Assembly: GCA_963969395.1 (NCBI GenBank)
Contig: OZ017795.1
Location: 20,069,063-20,133,062, forward strand
Reading direction: 5' to 3'
Length of the DNA: 64,000 bases
Source: Pseudoscleropodium purum
Taxonomy: Eukaryota > Streptophyta > Bryopsida > Hypnales > Brachytheciaceae
Shown here: positions 1 through 8,811 of the stretch, piece after piece
How positions within the stretch are numbered: position 1 is the stretch's first letter
How the letters are laid out: each line of letters begins with the position of its first letter
Position numbers and translations under genes: made by a program
Notes under the pieces: generated by a model
The model's input: the letters and a program-made list of their open reading frames with translations, nothing else
Told to the model about the DNA's origin: nothing
Database searches by the model: none

Positions 1-199
1 AATTTTTGCACATTTTAGCTCATATCTTTGTACAAAAATATCATTTATCAAGAATTCATAAATTTGGTCATAAAGGAAGGCTACCTTTTTTAATTTCAAA
101 TTTTACATTGAATGAATGAAAAGTTAGTTGAACTATACAATGCCATGAAGACCTCTGTTTATCGTGCAAAATATGGGTTTAGGGTCGCTTTAGGGTCAA
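1..199. other. AT-rich left margin, nothing recognised
   Basis: AT-rich sequence with no gene-like reading frame, repeat boundary or RNA gene that I can recognise. It ends where the strongly GC-rich array begins near base 200. Confidence 0.5.
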
Positions 200-685
200 A
201 CCGCCCCGTCCGCCCAGACCCCGTCCGCCCTCGAACCTGTCCGCCCTCATACCCGTCCGTCCCATCCGCCCAGACCCCCGTCCGCCCAGACCCCGTCCGC
301 CCTGATACCTGTCCGCCATCCACCCTGTCCGCCCAGACCCCCATCCGCCCATACCCCGTCCGCCTCGATACCTGTCCGCCGTCCGCCCCGTCCGCCCTGA
401 TACCCGTCCGCCCTGTCCTCCGTCCGCCCTGTTCGTCGGATCCGGCATCCGCCCTGACCGCCCCGTCCGCCCCGTTACGGCGATGCGTCCACCCCCCCGG
501 ACCGTTCGATCGGGCGGACGCCAGATTTGTCCGCCCGTGACCATCCGATCGGGCGGACGGGGCTCTAGGGTTTCGGGAAGGCGGACGGCCGATCCGTCCG
601 CCACCCCTGGCCCGTCCGATCGGGCGGACGGTTTAGGGCCGTCCGCCCTTATAAGAGGGGCGGACGGGCCGTCCGCATTGTCACT
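200..685. repeat. CpG-rich degenerate CCGTCCGCC array
   Basis: About 480 bp of repeated CCGTCCGCCC-type units, spaced 10-20 bp apart and separated by short variable letters such as GATACC or AGACCC. In the first half the units lie in one orientation. From about 505 they also appear inverted, as GTCCG..CGGAC pairs around GATCGGGCGGAC. GC is far above the flanking AT-rich DNA and CpG is frequent. Reading frames here on both strands only reflect the repeat (Arg/Pro/Ser-rich) and are not called as genes. The CGGACG/CGTCCG word is also the main word of the hAT MITEs at 6.4, 12.5 and 53.8 kb. Confidence 0.85.
649..655 (+). promoter_or_regulatory. Possible TATA box upstream of kinase-like pseudogene
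   Basis: TTATAAG lies in the last part of the CpG-rich array, about 220 bp before the ATG at 872. Its position is reasonable for a plant core promoter with a short leader, but this rests on one short motif. Confidence 0.25.
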
Positions 686-871
686 TTTGCTTTGCCCCTT
701 GTGAATGCAAGGTGGAGCGGAGAGCTTGGTGGTTCATCCTCCATTGGCTCTTTTCCGAGGCAAGGCAAGAGTGGTTTATTGGGGCCTCCTTGTTGCCAAT
801 TTTTTGGACACTTGCGCGTGAATTCAATTTCAAATTAAAAAATTTGATCTATATCAATTTCATTTGTCACG

Positions 872-2365
872 ATGACGAAGGGGAAGAGGAAGGTTGCGAA
901 GCTTAAACATGGAGAGGGACCATCAAACTTGGAGGTAGCTCGCCAAAGTCCTTTGGAGGAATGCAAAAAATTCATGATTGAGCGCATCGTTCAATTTTAT
1001 GAATCGGAAACAACATTGTCTTTAGACAATAAGTACATCAGATATCAAGAGGAGTGCGTGTCTAAATTCAAGGTAGACATGACACAGATGTTGTTGGATG
1101 CATTGAATGTGGCGAAGTGGCATGACGAAATGCATAAAACGTACTTCACCAAATGTTTGGAGAACAAGGTTCATGACACTTTGTAGAATTCCAAAGTCAT
1201 TTTGGTTAAATATGGCGAGGAATATCGACCCAATGATGCCCAGTTTGAAGAAGTGATTCTGAAAGCGGACTTGTTTAGGGGGCGATGTGCTCCATTCGCC
1301 AAAAAGCACAATCGAGTTGGTTCAATTGGTTGGTGGAAAAGCAATGATGGAGTTGCTGAAGGAGAAAGGACCAAATGGCACCTCATAGCACTTCCAGATA
1401 CAGCACGCGTGATTGCTGTTGATGATAGAACGATGAGAGGTGGATATGCAACGATTTGAAAGGTTCGTATTGAAGGATGTTTAGGAATACTTCCTTATTG
1501 GGAGTTTGTGACAAAGAAATCCATTCACCACCAAACTCGACCCGATCTTGCAAAGTTAGAACATCAAAACGAATCAATGGCTGTTCGAATTCCACACGCG
1601 GGTGTGATACGGTTTGCTGCGGTGCACGGAACGACGTGTGAAGGTTATGCATATTGGTGGAATGGTGGAACTCTTCGACAAATGTTGAATATGGATAAGG
1701 ACTATCCAGACAACATTCAAATCCGTTTGATGTATACAAATCCAACCGAAGAGGAGGTTGTAAAAGCTCACCGTTTAGGGCGATATCGGAAGAAGCGCAC
1801 GGAGTTGACATGGGCGTTTATGCATATAATGTATGCAGTGCATCTTGCTGAACATTTGCACAATGATCTTTCTCCGGACAACATCTTGTTGCATTTTCCA
1901 GAGGATGAGTCACGTGTGTATATTGGAGTTTGCGATTGGGGCATGACTACCGTAGCTTCTCAGCCAATGAAGTCTTTGTACACATTTACATCAGCAAATG
2001 AGATGAAACAGACTTTGCAGAGGAGATGGTGGGTGGATCCACGTATTGCATATTTGTATAAAGCAGATGCAGATGTGGAAGTCATTCCGATGTATTTACG
2101 TAAGTCGGAAGAGTATGCCGTTCGAAAAATTACTCGACGGATGAATGGAAACAACATGTCAAAGGCGTATTTCAACGTGCTACGAAAAACACCTAGTGCG
2201 ACACAATTTGCCTTTCATGACTTTGCAAAAGTGTTTTATGCTTACTTGAAGCGCATTTCTTCGAAGACTAACGATGAAAATACTAGTTTGGCCCATGTGA
2301 TTATGCGATTTTTTAATACATATCATTGGTCGATGCCAGATGAACATTTCCGCCATTTATATTAG
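872..2365 (+). pseudogene. Kinase-like protein, intronless, two in-frame stops
   Basis: One reading frame runs from ATG 872 to TAG 2363-2365 (497 codons with the stop). It is broken only by TAG at 1184-1186 and TGA at 1457-1459, with no frameshift. The N-terminus is lysine-rich. The second half looks like a divergent protein kinase: a glycine-loop-like RGGYATI at 1436-1456, lysines in FVTKKS at 1514-1519 that could be the ATP-binding Lys, a catalytic loop HNDLSPDN (1859-1882) in place of HRDxKxxN, and DWG (1934-1942) in place of DFG. The catalytic-loop Asp and Asn and the metal-binding Asp are kept. The lack of introns contrasts with the genes at 14-47 kb and suggests a mobile or retrotransposed origin. 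I do not recognise the exact family. Stop-codon readthrough or a non-functional copy cannot be told apart from sequence alone; decay is more likely. Confidence 0.7.
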
Positions 2366-2711
2366 ATTGGTAGTGCAGAAGTAGTAGTTGAATAGGTTAT
2401 ATAGGTATTAAAAATTAGTTTAGAAATATAGAGTTGGAATGAAAAAAATTATATGTACAATTAGCCAAATGTGCAGAATGTATGGTATTCTATATTAAAT
2501 TGAATACATTTTGCCCATATTGATTATGTTTGTATTTGTGTTGATCTTCATTTTTTTAATAATATATATATATATATATATATATTTGAAGTCACAAACT
2601 TTTTTAGTTTGCCTTCTGAAAATGAATTGGAATTTTTTCATAGTTTCAAGACTATCATGGACTCATGGTCAAACTTTATAATCTTTTAAATTGTTTAAAG
2701 ATTAAGGGAGT
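2366..2711. other. AT-rich 3' flank of the kinase-like frame
   Basis: Non-coding AT-rich sequence after the kinase-like frame. Its only distinct feature is a perfect AT dinucleotide run at 2562-2585. Confidence 0.6.
2562..2585. repeat. (AT)12 microsatellite
   Basis: Uninterrupted AT dinucleotide run of about 24 bp in AT-rich non-coding DNA. Confidence 0.9.
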
Positions 2712-2882
2712 GACTGCGGGGCAGTTTGGGTAGGGTGGTCGGGGGAAATAGGGCCGTCAAAGCGGACGGGGCGGACGGACGGGGTGGACGGGGTGACAGG
2801 CGGACGCTGCGTCCGCAGGGACCGCGAATGTCAGTGGACGCTGCGGACACAGCGTCCGCGTCCGGACGTCGTGTCAACCCTG
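2712..2882 (-). mobile_element. Partial CpG-rich hAT-type MITE
   Basis: Read on the minus strand from 2882, it starts CAGGGTTGACA and follows the first half of the MITE family seen at 6.4, 12.5 and 53.8 kb, including GACGTCCGGACGCGGACGC and the segment TGACATTCGCGG. The other half is different, and no CAACCCTG end or 8-bp target duplication is visible near 2712. It is therefore truncated or rearranged, or is one end of a larger element. It lies directly before the first gag-like codons of the retrotransposon. Confidence 0.65.
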
Positions 2883-2889
2883 CCTTTGG

Positions 2890-3620
2890 CACTAGTCCAA
2901 CCTTCCATATCCTTATTTTGGATGGCAGAAGCCATATAAGCGGCATTAGTTGTAGTTGGTCATCTATCAGTGTTTGAATCACTACACCTTTTCATTGCTC
3001 ATTTGGAGGTTGAATATGGAGGCTTTCACGATGATTAGATGCAATGCATTCACGACTTCAAGTATAAGAAGGATGACACTCTATGTACCATGTATACCAA
3101 GTTGGTACAGTTTGTAGTTGAATCTAGAGGCGTATTTATAGAGAGCCAACTTGTGAAGATCTTTTTGTCTAAAATTGACAAAGGAATTCTAGATTTAGTC
3201 ACACTACGGATTATTATCAACTATGAAGGTCGAGCAACATTAGTACAAGCATTTGCTGAAGTTGAAAGGTGTGATAAAGCTTTGTGCCAATATGATGCTA
3301 CCAACATGATTTCTTGGATGACGGATACTACTAAGCCTAAGAAGCCTACTATGGCTACAAGTAGTTTGACGGAAACTCAATATGAAAAGAGCCAGAAGAC
3401 TCTTCATTTTTGGAGATGTAGAGAATTTGACCATGCCAAAAATGATTCCAATTGCCTAAAGAAGAAGGCCCAATTTGTAGAAAAGTCCAAACAAAAGACA
3501 GAAATAGCCAAGGCAAGGGAAAAATCCAAGAAAAAAGAGATGAAGTATACTCATTGTAGTAGGCTTAACCACAATGCAGATCATTGCTTTATTTTACATC
3601 CAGAGAAACAACCTACTTGA
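2890..3620 (+). pseudogene. gag-like region with two degenerate zinc knuckles
   Basis: The clearest open stretch is 3039-3620, and gag-like codons in other frames can be followed back to about 2890. The N-terminal part resembles the helical gag domain of plant Ty3/gypsy elements, with short-repeat-length helices around 3060-3290. The C-terminal part has two CCHC-like knuckles, near 3410-3455 (CREFDH..C) and near 3550-3590 (CSRLNHNADHC). Each keeps the C-x4-H-x4/6-C half but lacks the first cysteine, with Phe or Tyr at that position. A long Lys/Glu-rich linker separates them. It would have coated the element RNA in virus-like particles. It is broken and incomplete. Confidence 0.7.
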
Positions 3621-4180
3621 GAGAAGGAAAAAGCTCTAGAGGCCAAAATTGTAGAGCTTAAGAAGCGGTTTAATACTGTGGCTTAACTTGGCTAAGTTAT
3701 TGCAACCAAGTTGACTTCTCAATCTACATCTAGTAGTTCTACTTCAAATTTGTATATATTTGGTGCTGCCAAAGAGATGGTGGTATCCGTAGTGGCTGCA
3801 TATGCTCAAACAACAACCAAGTTGGTTGTACCACCTTTGAATATATCCAAAAATAGTGGGCATGTTCGACATAATGACTTCCGAGACCATATTGGCCAAG
3901 TATGTTTGCCATTATCATTTGGCCTTGTAGATGCTATTTTTGCCATTCATTCTCAAATTCCAATGGTAATAGTGCCACATGGAGGGACTATTGCAAATGA
4001 CTTGGCATACACTTTGGCTTACAAAGTGTTGCAAATGCCTGTATTTTCTTTTGTAGAGATGTTGGTTCCAAATTTTGCATCAATTCAAGTGTTTTATTTA
4101 GCTAGCAAGATGTTGGAGGACACAATTTCTATACCATCTTTTGAAGTAGCTCAAGCTAACTACTAAGCCTTCTACAAAAG
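3621..4180 (+). pseudogene. gag-pol linker remnant
   Basis: In frame with the gag stretch after its stop at 3618-3620, there is a Ser/Thr-rich segment (about 3711-3760) and then a longer open segment to 4166 without a motif I recognise. It probably joined gag to the protease. A frame change is needed before the protease segment that starts about 4186. Confidence 0.5.
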
Positions 4181-4185
4181 AAGAT

Positions 4186-4671
4186 TTGGTTGAATTGCGA
4201 GCTAAGCTTATAACTGAAGCTATTGCAATGTTTGAAGAGGGTGTTTTACAACAACAAGAGCCATCACTTTTATCTCATGCACCTTTGACTACAAACATGG
4301 CTTACTTAGCTGATGTTGTAGCTAGGTTTGTTCGAGAACGTTGTAGTTTACGACCAAGCATGGTATGGCTAGTTAATGACAACAACATTCTTATTATTAG
4401 CTATATAGATGGCAATATTAGTTGTGTTACACCATTACGTGTAATGATGGACTCTAGTATTCAATCAGTGATGATTGAAAAGCGACTTGCTCAAAAGTTA
4501 GGTCTCACTGCATTAGACCTTGAGCCTTGTCCATTCACCATTGTTACTTCTATTGGAGGTACAGAGTGTGCTACTAGTTATACTAAGCAGCCATTGCAAT
4601 TGATTTTTTGCATTGGACCTAGACCACTTTATTCACATTTGTCACTACAGTGTGTAGTTATTACTTACTAG
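4186..4671 (+). pseudogene. Retropepsin-like aspartic protease remnant
   Basis: The 161-codon stretch contains RVMMDSS followed by MIEKRLAQKLGL. In retrotransposon proteases the motif is a hydrophobic run, D-[ST]-G, and then a helix leading to a conserved LGL. Here the catalytic Asp is present (4450-4452) but the Gly after Ser is Ser (4456-4458), which should damage the active-site loop. The downstream IVTSIGG segment fits the flap side of the fold. The role would have been cleavage of the gag-pol polyprotein. It lies between gag and the methyltransferase domain. Confidence 0.7.
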
Positions 4672-4932
4672 TGCTATCAACTATAATATTTTGGTTGGTC
4701 AACAAGCGCTTTATATCTTTTAGGTTTTAGGCTTCACAATCGGACCAGGGAGGCATGGATTAGACCGGGATGGTCTACTAGTGATGGAACAAAGAAATTT
4801 ATTCCTGTTGCTTTTGCAGCAATTGCCATGACTATGTCAATAGAGGCTTTATTTGATTGTAGTGCATTGATATCAGATTTATCATGTGGACTAGTACTTA
4901 CAAAAGAGACTATGACATTTATGTCTAGCTCT

Positions 4933-5880
4933 ATGGCATTGTTTGATTCATCTTTTTTGAAGTTTCTAGCAAACATTGCAAGGATCCTTTGGAGGCTCGG
5001 CTTAAGGTCAAATGCTACATTCATGTAAATAATGGGGTTATATCTAATCATGCTACCCATCATCATATCCAACGATTGTTGGCATTAAATCCAGAGCAAT
5101 TATCTCCTTCTGCTATTTATGGTTGTTTTGGCAAATTTCCTCAAGATGTCACTTTCATTAGTGACGAGGATCTGAGGAGGTTGGACCATATTGATTTACT
5201 TATTGCCGGTTGGCCTTATCAAGACTATTCACATGCAAAAGTTGGTAGAGGTCTTAATGATCCTCGATCTAGTCTATTTGCAAACTTACTCCGACTTACA
5301 CAGTGGTGATATACTCACCAATCTACTCCACCAAAATATATTTTTGAAAATGTGCCGCCATTAGATAACACACTGCCAAAGGTTCTTGAAGATGGACACT
5401 ATATTAATCAATTTCTAAGCCTTCCAACTTTTGTAGATGTTGCAATTTTGGGCTCTCATGCTCATCGTCCACATTGGATTTGGACCAACCTAACTACATC
5501 TCATATGCTTCAAGCATCCCTTTCAAGAATTAAAAGGCTTGTAGGACAAAAATTGGTTGATATTTTAGATGACCATCGTATTTCTTTGGATGTTTTTAAA
5601 GATGATGAGTCTCCATTAGCTTGTATGAACAAGTTGAGGGCACCTCGAGTTGTTTTCCCTACATTTGTCACATATCCAGACTCTTTTGCATTTTGAGCAT
5701 GTGTTCTTGGTATGATTTGGAGTGATACCTCTCAAACTAATAAAAAATCCATTGCAAATGAGTGAAAATGTGCCATGAGTTTTTTTATTGGTACTACTAC
5801 TACTTATGACTTCACAGAAGGTCAACGACGCTTTCTTTTGGGCCAAGCTATGGATCTCAATACTTTAGTGTGAATTATTG
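4933..5880 (+). pseudogene. DNA cytosine-C5 methyltransferase domain within pol
   Basis: The motifs appear in the canonical C5-methyltransferase order. A motif I-like MALFD is at 4933-4947, in a different frame from the rest, so a frameshift lies between 4948 and 4989. Motif IV is AGWPYQDYS at 5205-5231, where the usual PCQ is PYQ, so the catalytic Cys is Tyr (codon 5217-5219). Then come a G-x-GL-x-D-x-RS-x-LF segment near 5240-5285, motif VI ENV at 5346-5354, motif VIII HRPHWIWTN at 5463-5489, and a motif X-like QRRFLLGQAMDL near 5820-5860. In-frame stops are at 5307, 5694, 5763 and 5871. The pattern (IFENV, then HRxxWxWxNL, then QRxxLLG) is closer to DNMT3-like enzymes than to CMT/MET1, but the subfamily needs a tree. 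An intact version would transfer methyl groups from AdoMet to cytosine in DNA. This copy cannot. Confidence 0.8.
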
Positions 5881-6366
5881 GCACATGTCTTACTATTCAA
5901 CAACATCATGGTAACTATTTATTTATTTTGAGGTTGGAAAGCAATAGTCAGGGGGCAATGGAGCCAAAACTCACTAAATTTGAGGAGTTTTTTTACTTGA
6001 AGTGGCATGCAGTAGAAGAGCTTCGGGCTCAATGTGTTTTTGTTGCTTTGGCTCAAGATTTTGGGAAAGTAAATGCTCAAAAGATGTTTTCAAGGGTATT
6101 TTTGCAAGATCCCTTTTTTTCTATGGACATCACAACTCTACATACAGATTGTGGTGATGAAGCCTTTCATTTGACTTCTAGTCAGGAAGCTGGGGGCACG
6201 GAGGTTGTGCCTTCTACATATTAGCAATTACAAGCCGTGTTAGCATGTAGTGGTACCCCATTGATTGATAAAGTAAACACTGACTTTGATGATTGACCAT
6301 TGAACTTAGGGCCACATCTTACTAGTGCCAAAGCATGGAAGGTATGGACTTTTATTTGCTCATATT
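5881..6366 (+). pseudogene. pol spacer of unknown function between methyltransferase and RT
   Basis: The methyltransferase frame continues to TAG 6222-6224. It encodes a charged, helix-prone segment (about 5928-6200) with no motif I recognise. It could be the methyltransferase C-terminus, a linker, or an extra polyprotein segment. The same polyprotein appears to resume after the MITE at about 6568, in another frame. Confidence 0.45.
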
Positions 6367-6567
6367 CAGGGTTGACAGGACGGTCGAACGTTCGGGACGT
6401 CCGGACGCGGACGTTGTGTCCGCAGCGTCTGCTGACATTCGCAGATGCCGTCCGCCCCATCCGCCTTCCGACGGCGGGAGGGACGCTGCGTTCGTTGGCA
6501 TCCGTGAGGACGGACGTCCGGGTTACAGATGCTATTTTGGGGCGGACGTACTGATTTGTCAACCCTG
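6367..6567. mobile_element. CpG-rich hAT-type MITE, 201 bp, perfect 8-bp TSD
   Basis: It starts CAGGGTTGACA and ends TTTGTCAACCCTG, giving imperfect terminal inverted repeats of about 11 bp. Directly repeated CTCATATT flanks it (6359-6366 and 6568-6575), a perfect 8-bp target duplication, which is the mark of the hAT superfamily. The interior is very CpG-rich with repeated CGGACG/CGTCCG words, and it encodes no transposase. It interrupts the pol region, so it jumped after the retrotransposon had landed. Confidence 0.92.
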
Positions 6568-6589
6568 CTCATATTGTAGTTGTTTTGCT

Positions 6590-7514
6590 TGTAGATTGGA
6601 AGAGCTTGAAGGCTATAAAGGCAAACCTATTCACATTGAATTGGAAGATGATCATTTAATCTTTTGTTGTCCTTACAAATTGAGTATCTCAGAAAGAGAT
6701 GGTGTCCAAATTCATTGTTGAGAATTACTAGCTACGGGTTTGATTGAACTTTCCACTGACAAATATGCTTGTGCTATGGTTATGCCTTCCAAGAAAGATA
6801 TATTTGGCAACTGGATAGAGAAACGGATGTATGGACATTTACCATCTAGTTAACTGTAAAACCAAGTCAGATCGATATCCAATGCCGATGCCAAAAGAGA
6901 TATTTGATGTAGTGGGCTTTTCTCAAGTTTTTAGTACTTTAGACTTGCGATTTGGTTATCACCAATTGCCATTGCTCATAGGAGATCAAGTAAAGACAAC
7001 ATTTTAGAGAGTTGATCAAGATGGCAAGGATCAACTCTATTACATGAAGTTTCTTCCATTTGGTCTCAAGAATGCACTAGCTGAGTTTTAAAGGGTGATG
7101 GACTAGATTTTGACTGGCCTACTATTTGCTAGATGTTACATTGATGATGTTATTATCTTTAGCAACAGCCCACAAGAGCATGTGAGGCATTTGCAAGCGG
7201 TATTTGAATGGCTGCAACAGTGGGGATTGTGCTTGCATCATGGCAAGTGTAGATTTTTCTATGATCGATTACTATATTTGGACCATATGATTGTGCCATG
7301 GAATCTTGGAGTACAACAAGCAAAGGTAGATGCGTTGTATAAGATCCCAACACCTGTTGATGTGTCACGACTTCGAGCTTTTCTTGGTTTGGCAAATTAT
7401 TATTACAAGTTTATTAAGAAATTTAGCTTCATTGCCAAGCCATTGACAATTTTCACGAGAAAGGACCAACTATGGACTTGGGATCATGAACAAGAACAAG
7501 CTTTGGTACATTGA
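6590..7514 (+). pseudogene. Reverse transcriptase domain, Ty3/gypsy type
   Basis: The N-terminal RT segment (PIHIELEDDH, then PYKLS) starts about 6625. It passes through RYPMPMP (about 6875-6895), the TLDLRFGYHQLP palm segment (about 6935-6970), FLPFGLKNA (about 7050-7080) and the catalytic YIDD at 7137-7148, then RAFLGLANYYYKFI (about 7370-7415) leading into the connection domain. Both catalytic Asp residues of YIDD are kept, but stops and a frame change occur at 6719, 6850-6870, 7004 and 7090-7106. It would have copied element RNA into cDNA. The motif spacing is typical for Ty3/gypsy. Confidence 0.88.
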
Positions 7515-7970
7515 AGCAAAAGTTGGGTTCAACTTTTGTACTTCGACGGCCAAATGCTACTAGATCCTTTCAATTGCACACAGATTGGAGTGCAGTGGGA
7601 TTGGAAGAGTCTTGATATGAAAGAATGATGTAGGACAAGAGTATATCATTGCATATGCCTCTAGAAATAATAACAACGCGGAGTCCAACTATTCATCTTA
7701 TGAAGAAGAAGCATTGGCTGTAGTTTGGGCCATTGCACATTTTCGACCTTATTTGTGTGGTCAACAATTTACATTGGTGACAGATTATCAACCTTTGAAG
7801 TAACTTATGGAATCAAATAAGGTTATTGGCAAGCTTGCTAGATGGGCGTTGTTGCTTTAGGAGTATGATTTTGAAGTGGTACATTGGACAAGCATTACAA
7901 ATTTGGATGCTGATGAACTCTCTCGTAATCCAAGCTCTTCAGAGGAAGATTTGACCAAAGCTAGATGACA
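7515..7970 (+). pseudogene. RNase H domain remnant
   Basis: Broken frames encode FQLHTDWSAVGL (about 7570-7605; the Asp is the first catalytic acidic residue), then an IAYASR-type strand, the NNAESNY-like and YSSYEEEALAVVWAI helix (about 7680-7735; contains the catalytic Glu), and a TDYQPLK strand with the next catalytic Asp (about 7780-7800). The C-terminus continues through GKLARWALLL and EYDFEVVH to LDADELSRNP, a segment that precedes integrase in gypsy elements. Stops at about 7617, 7801 and 7858 break it. Confidence 0.8.
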
Positions 7971-8149
7971 TAGGGAATACAATAGAGAGGCAGTTCTCAG
8001 ATGGCATGCCGCATCATATCTCACTTTGATGTCAGGTTCTGCATCTATGCTACCTGAATAGGGATTAGATGAAGAATCTAACAAGGCCCAAGTTGTTAGT
8101 AATGTGTAGGAAAATCATGCGGTTTTACACAAGCTTCAATAAGGGACAT

Positions 8150-8540
8150 TTTCTACACCTATCTCTACCTTGGAGTAGGATAGAGTTGGGCATCAAGCAA
8201 CAAGATTTCGTTGGAAGAATGGATTGTTGTTTTGAGTAGGGTCTAATGGAACTAGGCGCATTGTTCTAAGACCAAATCAACGAGCTTCTTTAATATGGCA
8301 AGTACACGAGGAGCTAGACATTTTGGCATGTGTAGAATACATTCTATGTTACGTAGTGAATATTGGTGGATTGATATGTATCAATAAGTCGCCATTTATG
8401 TTTCTCATTGTCATGTGTGCAATCAAGTTAGATCAAATTTTAACACTTATCACCTCAACTACAACCTTTGCCCATCATGGGTTTGAATTATTGTTGGTAT
8501 CTAGTTATAACACTCAATCTTTTGTGTACTATAACTAACA
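8150..8540 (+). pseudogene. Integrase HHCC zinc-binding domain, core truncated
   Basis: A segment matching the gypsy integrase N-terminus includes the HEEL..H part (about 8310-8345) and CHVCNQVR (about 8412-8435), giving H-H-C-C ligands across two frames. The next block, about 8455-8540, holds only the first strand of the catalytic core. The DDE residues that should follow are absent because AT-rich unrelated sequence begins. The element is therefore truncated on its 3' side. Confidence 0.65.
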
Positions 8541-8811
8541 CCAAATATGCAATCAAAAACTAAACAAGAATGCATAACAAACACACCCTCAAATGCCCCC
8601 CCTAGTAGTCTAGCAGATAAAGAGCCCCTCTAATCAACTAGGAACAAACACACACACAGTTGGAGATGACCTTTGGTGATATTGCTGCAACAATTGTACA
8701 TATTCAAGTCAATGTATTGGTACATAGATAGTCCAATCAAGTCGGTGAAGAAGTGACTAAAGAATGGTAGGATGGATGCAATGTGAGCTCCATCTTTAAT
8801 CGCTTCAACAA

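Larger units (their letters stand above)
2890..8540 (+). mobile_element. Decayed Ty3/gypsy retrotransposon carrying a cytosine-C5 methyltransferase domain
   Basis: Domains follow one another on the plus strand: gag with zinc knuckles, retropepsin-like protease, DNA cytosine-C5 methyltransferase, reverse transcriptase with YIDD, RNase H, and the HHCC zinc-binding start of integrase. The RT-RNase H-integrase order is that of Ty3/gypsy. Many stops and several frameshifts show the copy is dead. The integrase core is cut off near 8540 and I could not find LTRs, a primer-binding site or a polypurine tract. A 201-bp hAT MITE has inserted at 6367. The methyltransferase between protease and RT is the unusual part: most plant gypsy elements have no such domain. 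Confidence 0.85.

Noticed and set aside
112..704. Overlapping Pro/Arg-rich reading frames on both strands
   Set aside because: They are translations of the CCGTCCGCC repeat. Several frames are open at once and no domain is visible.
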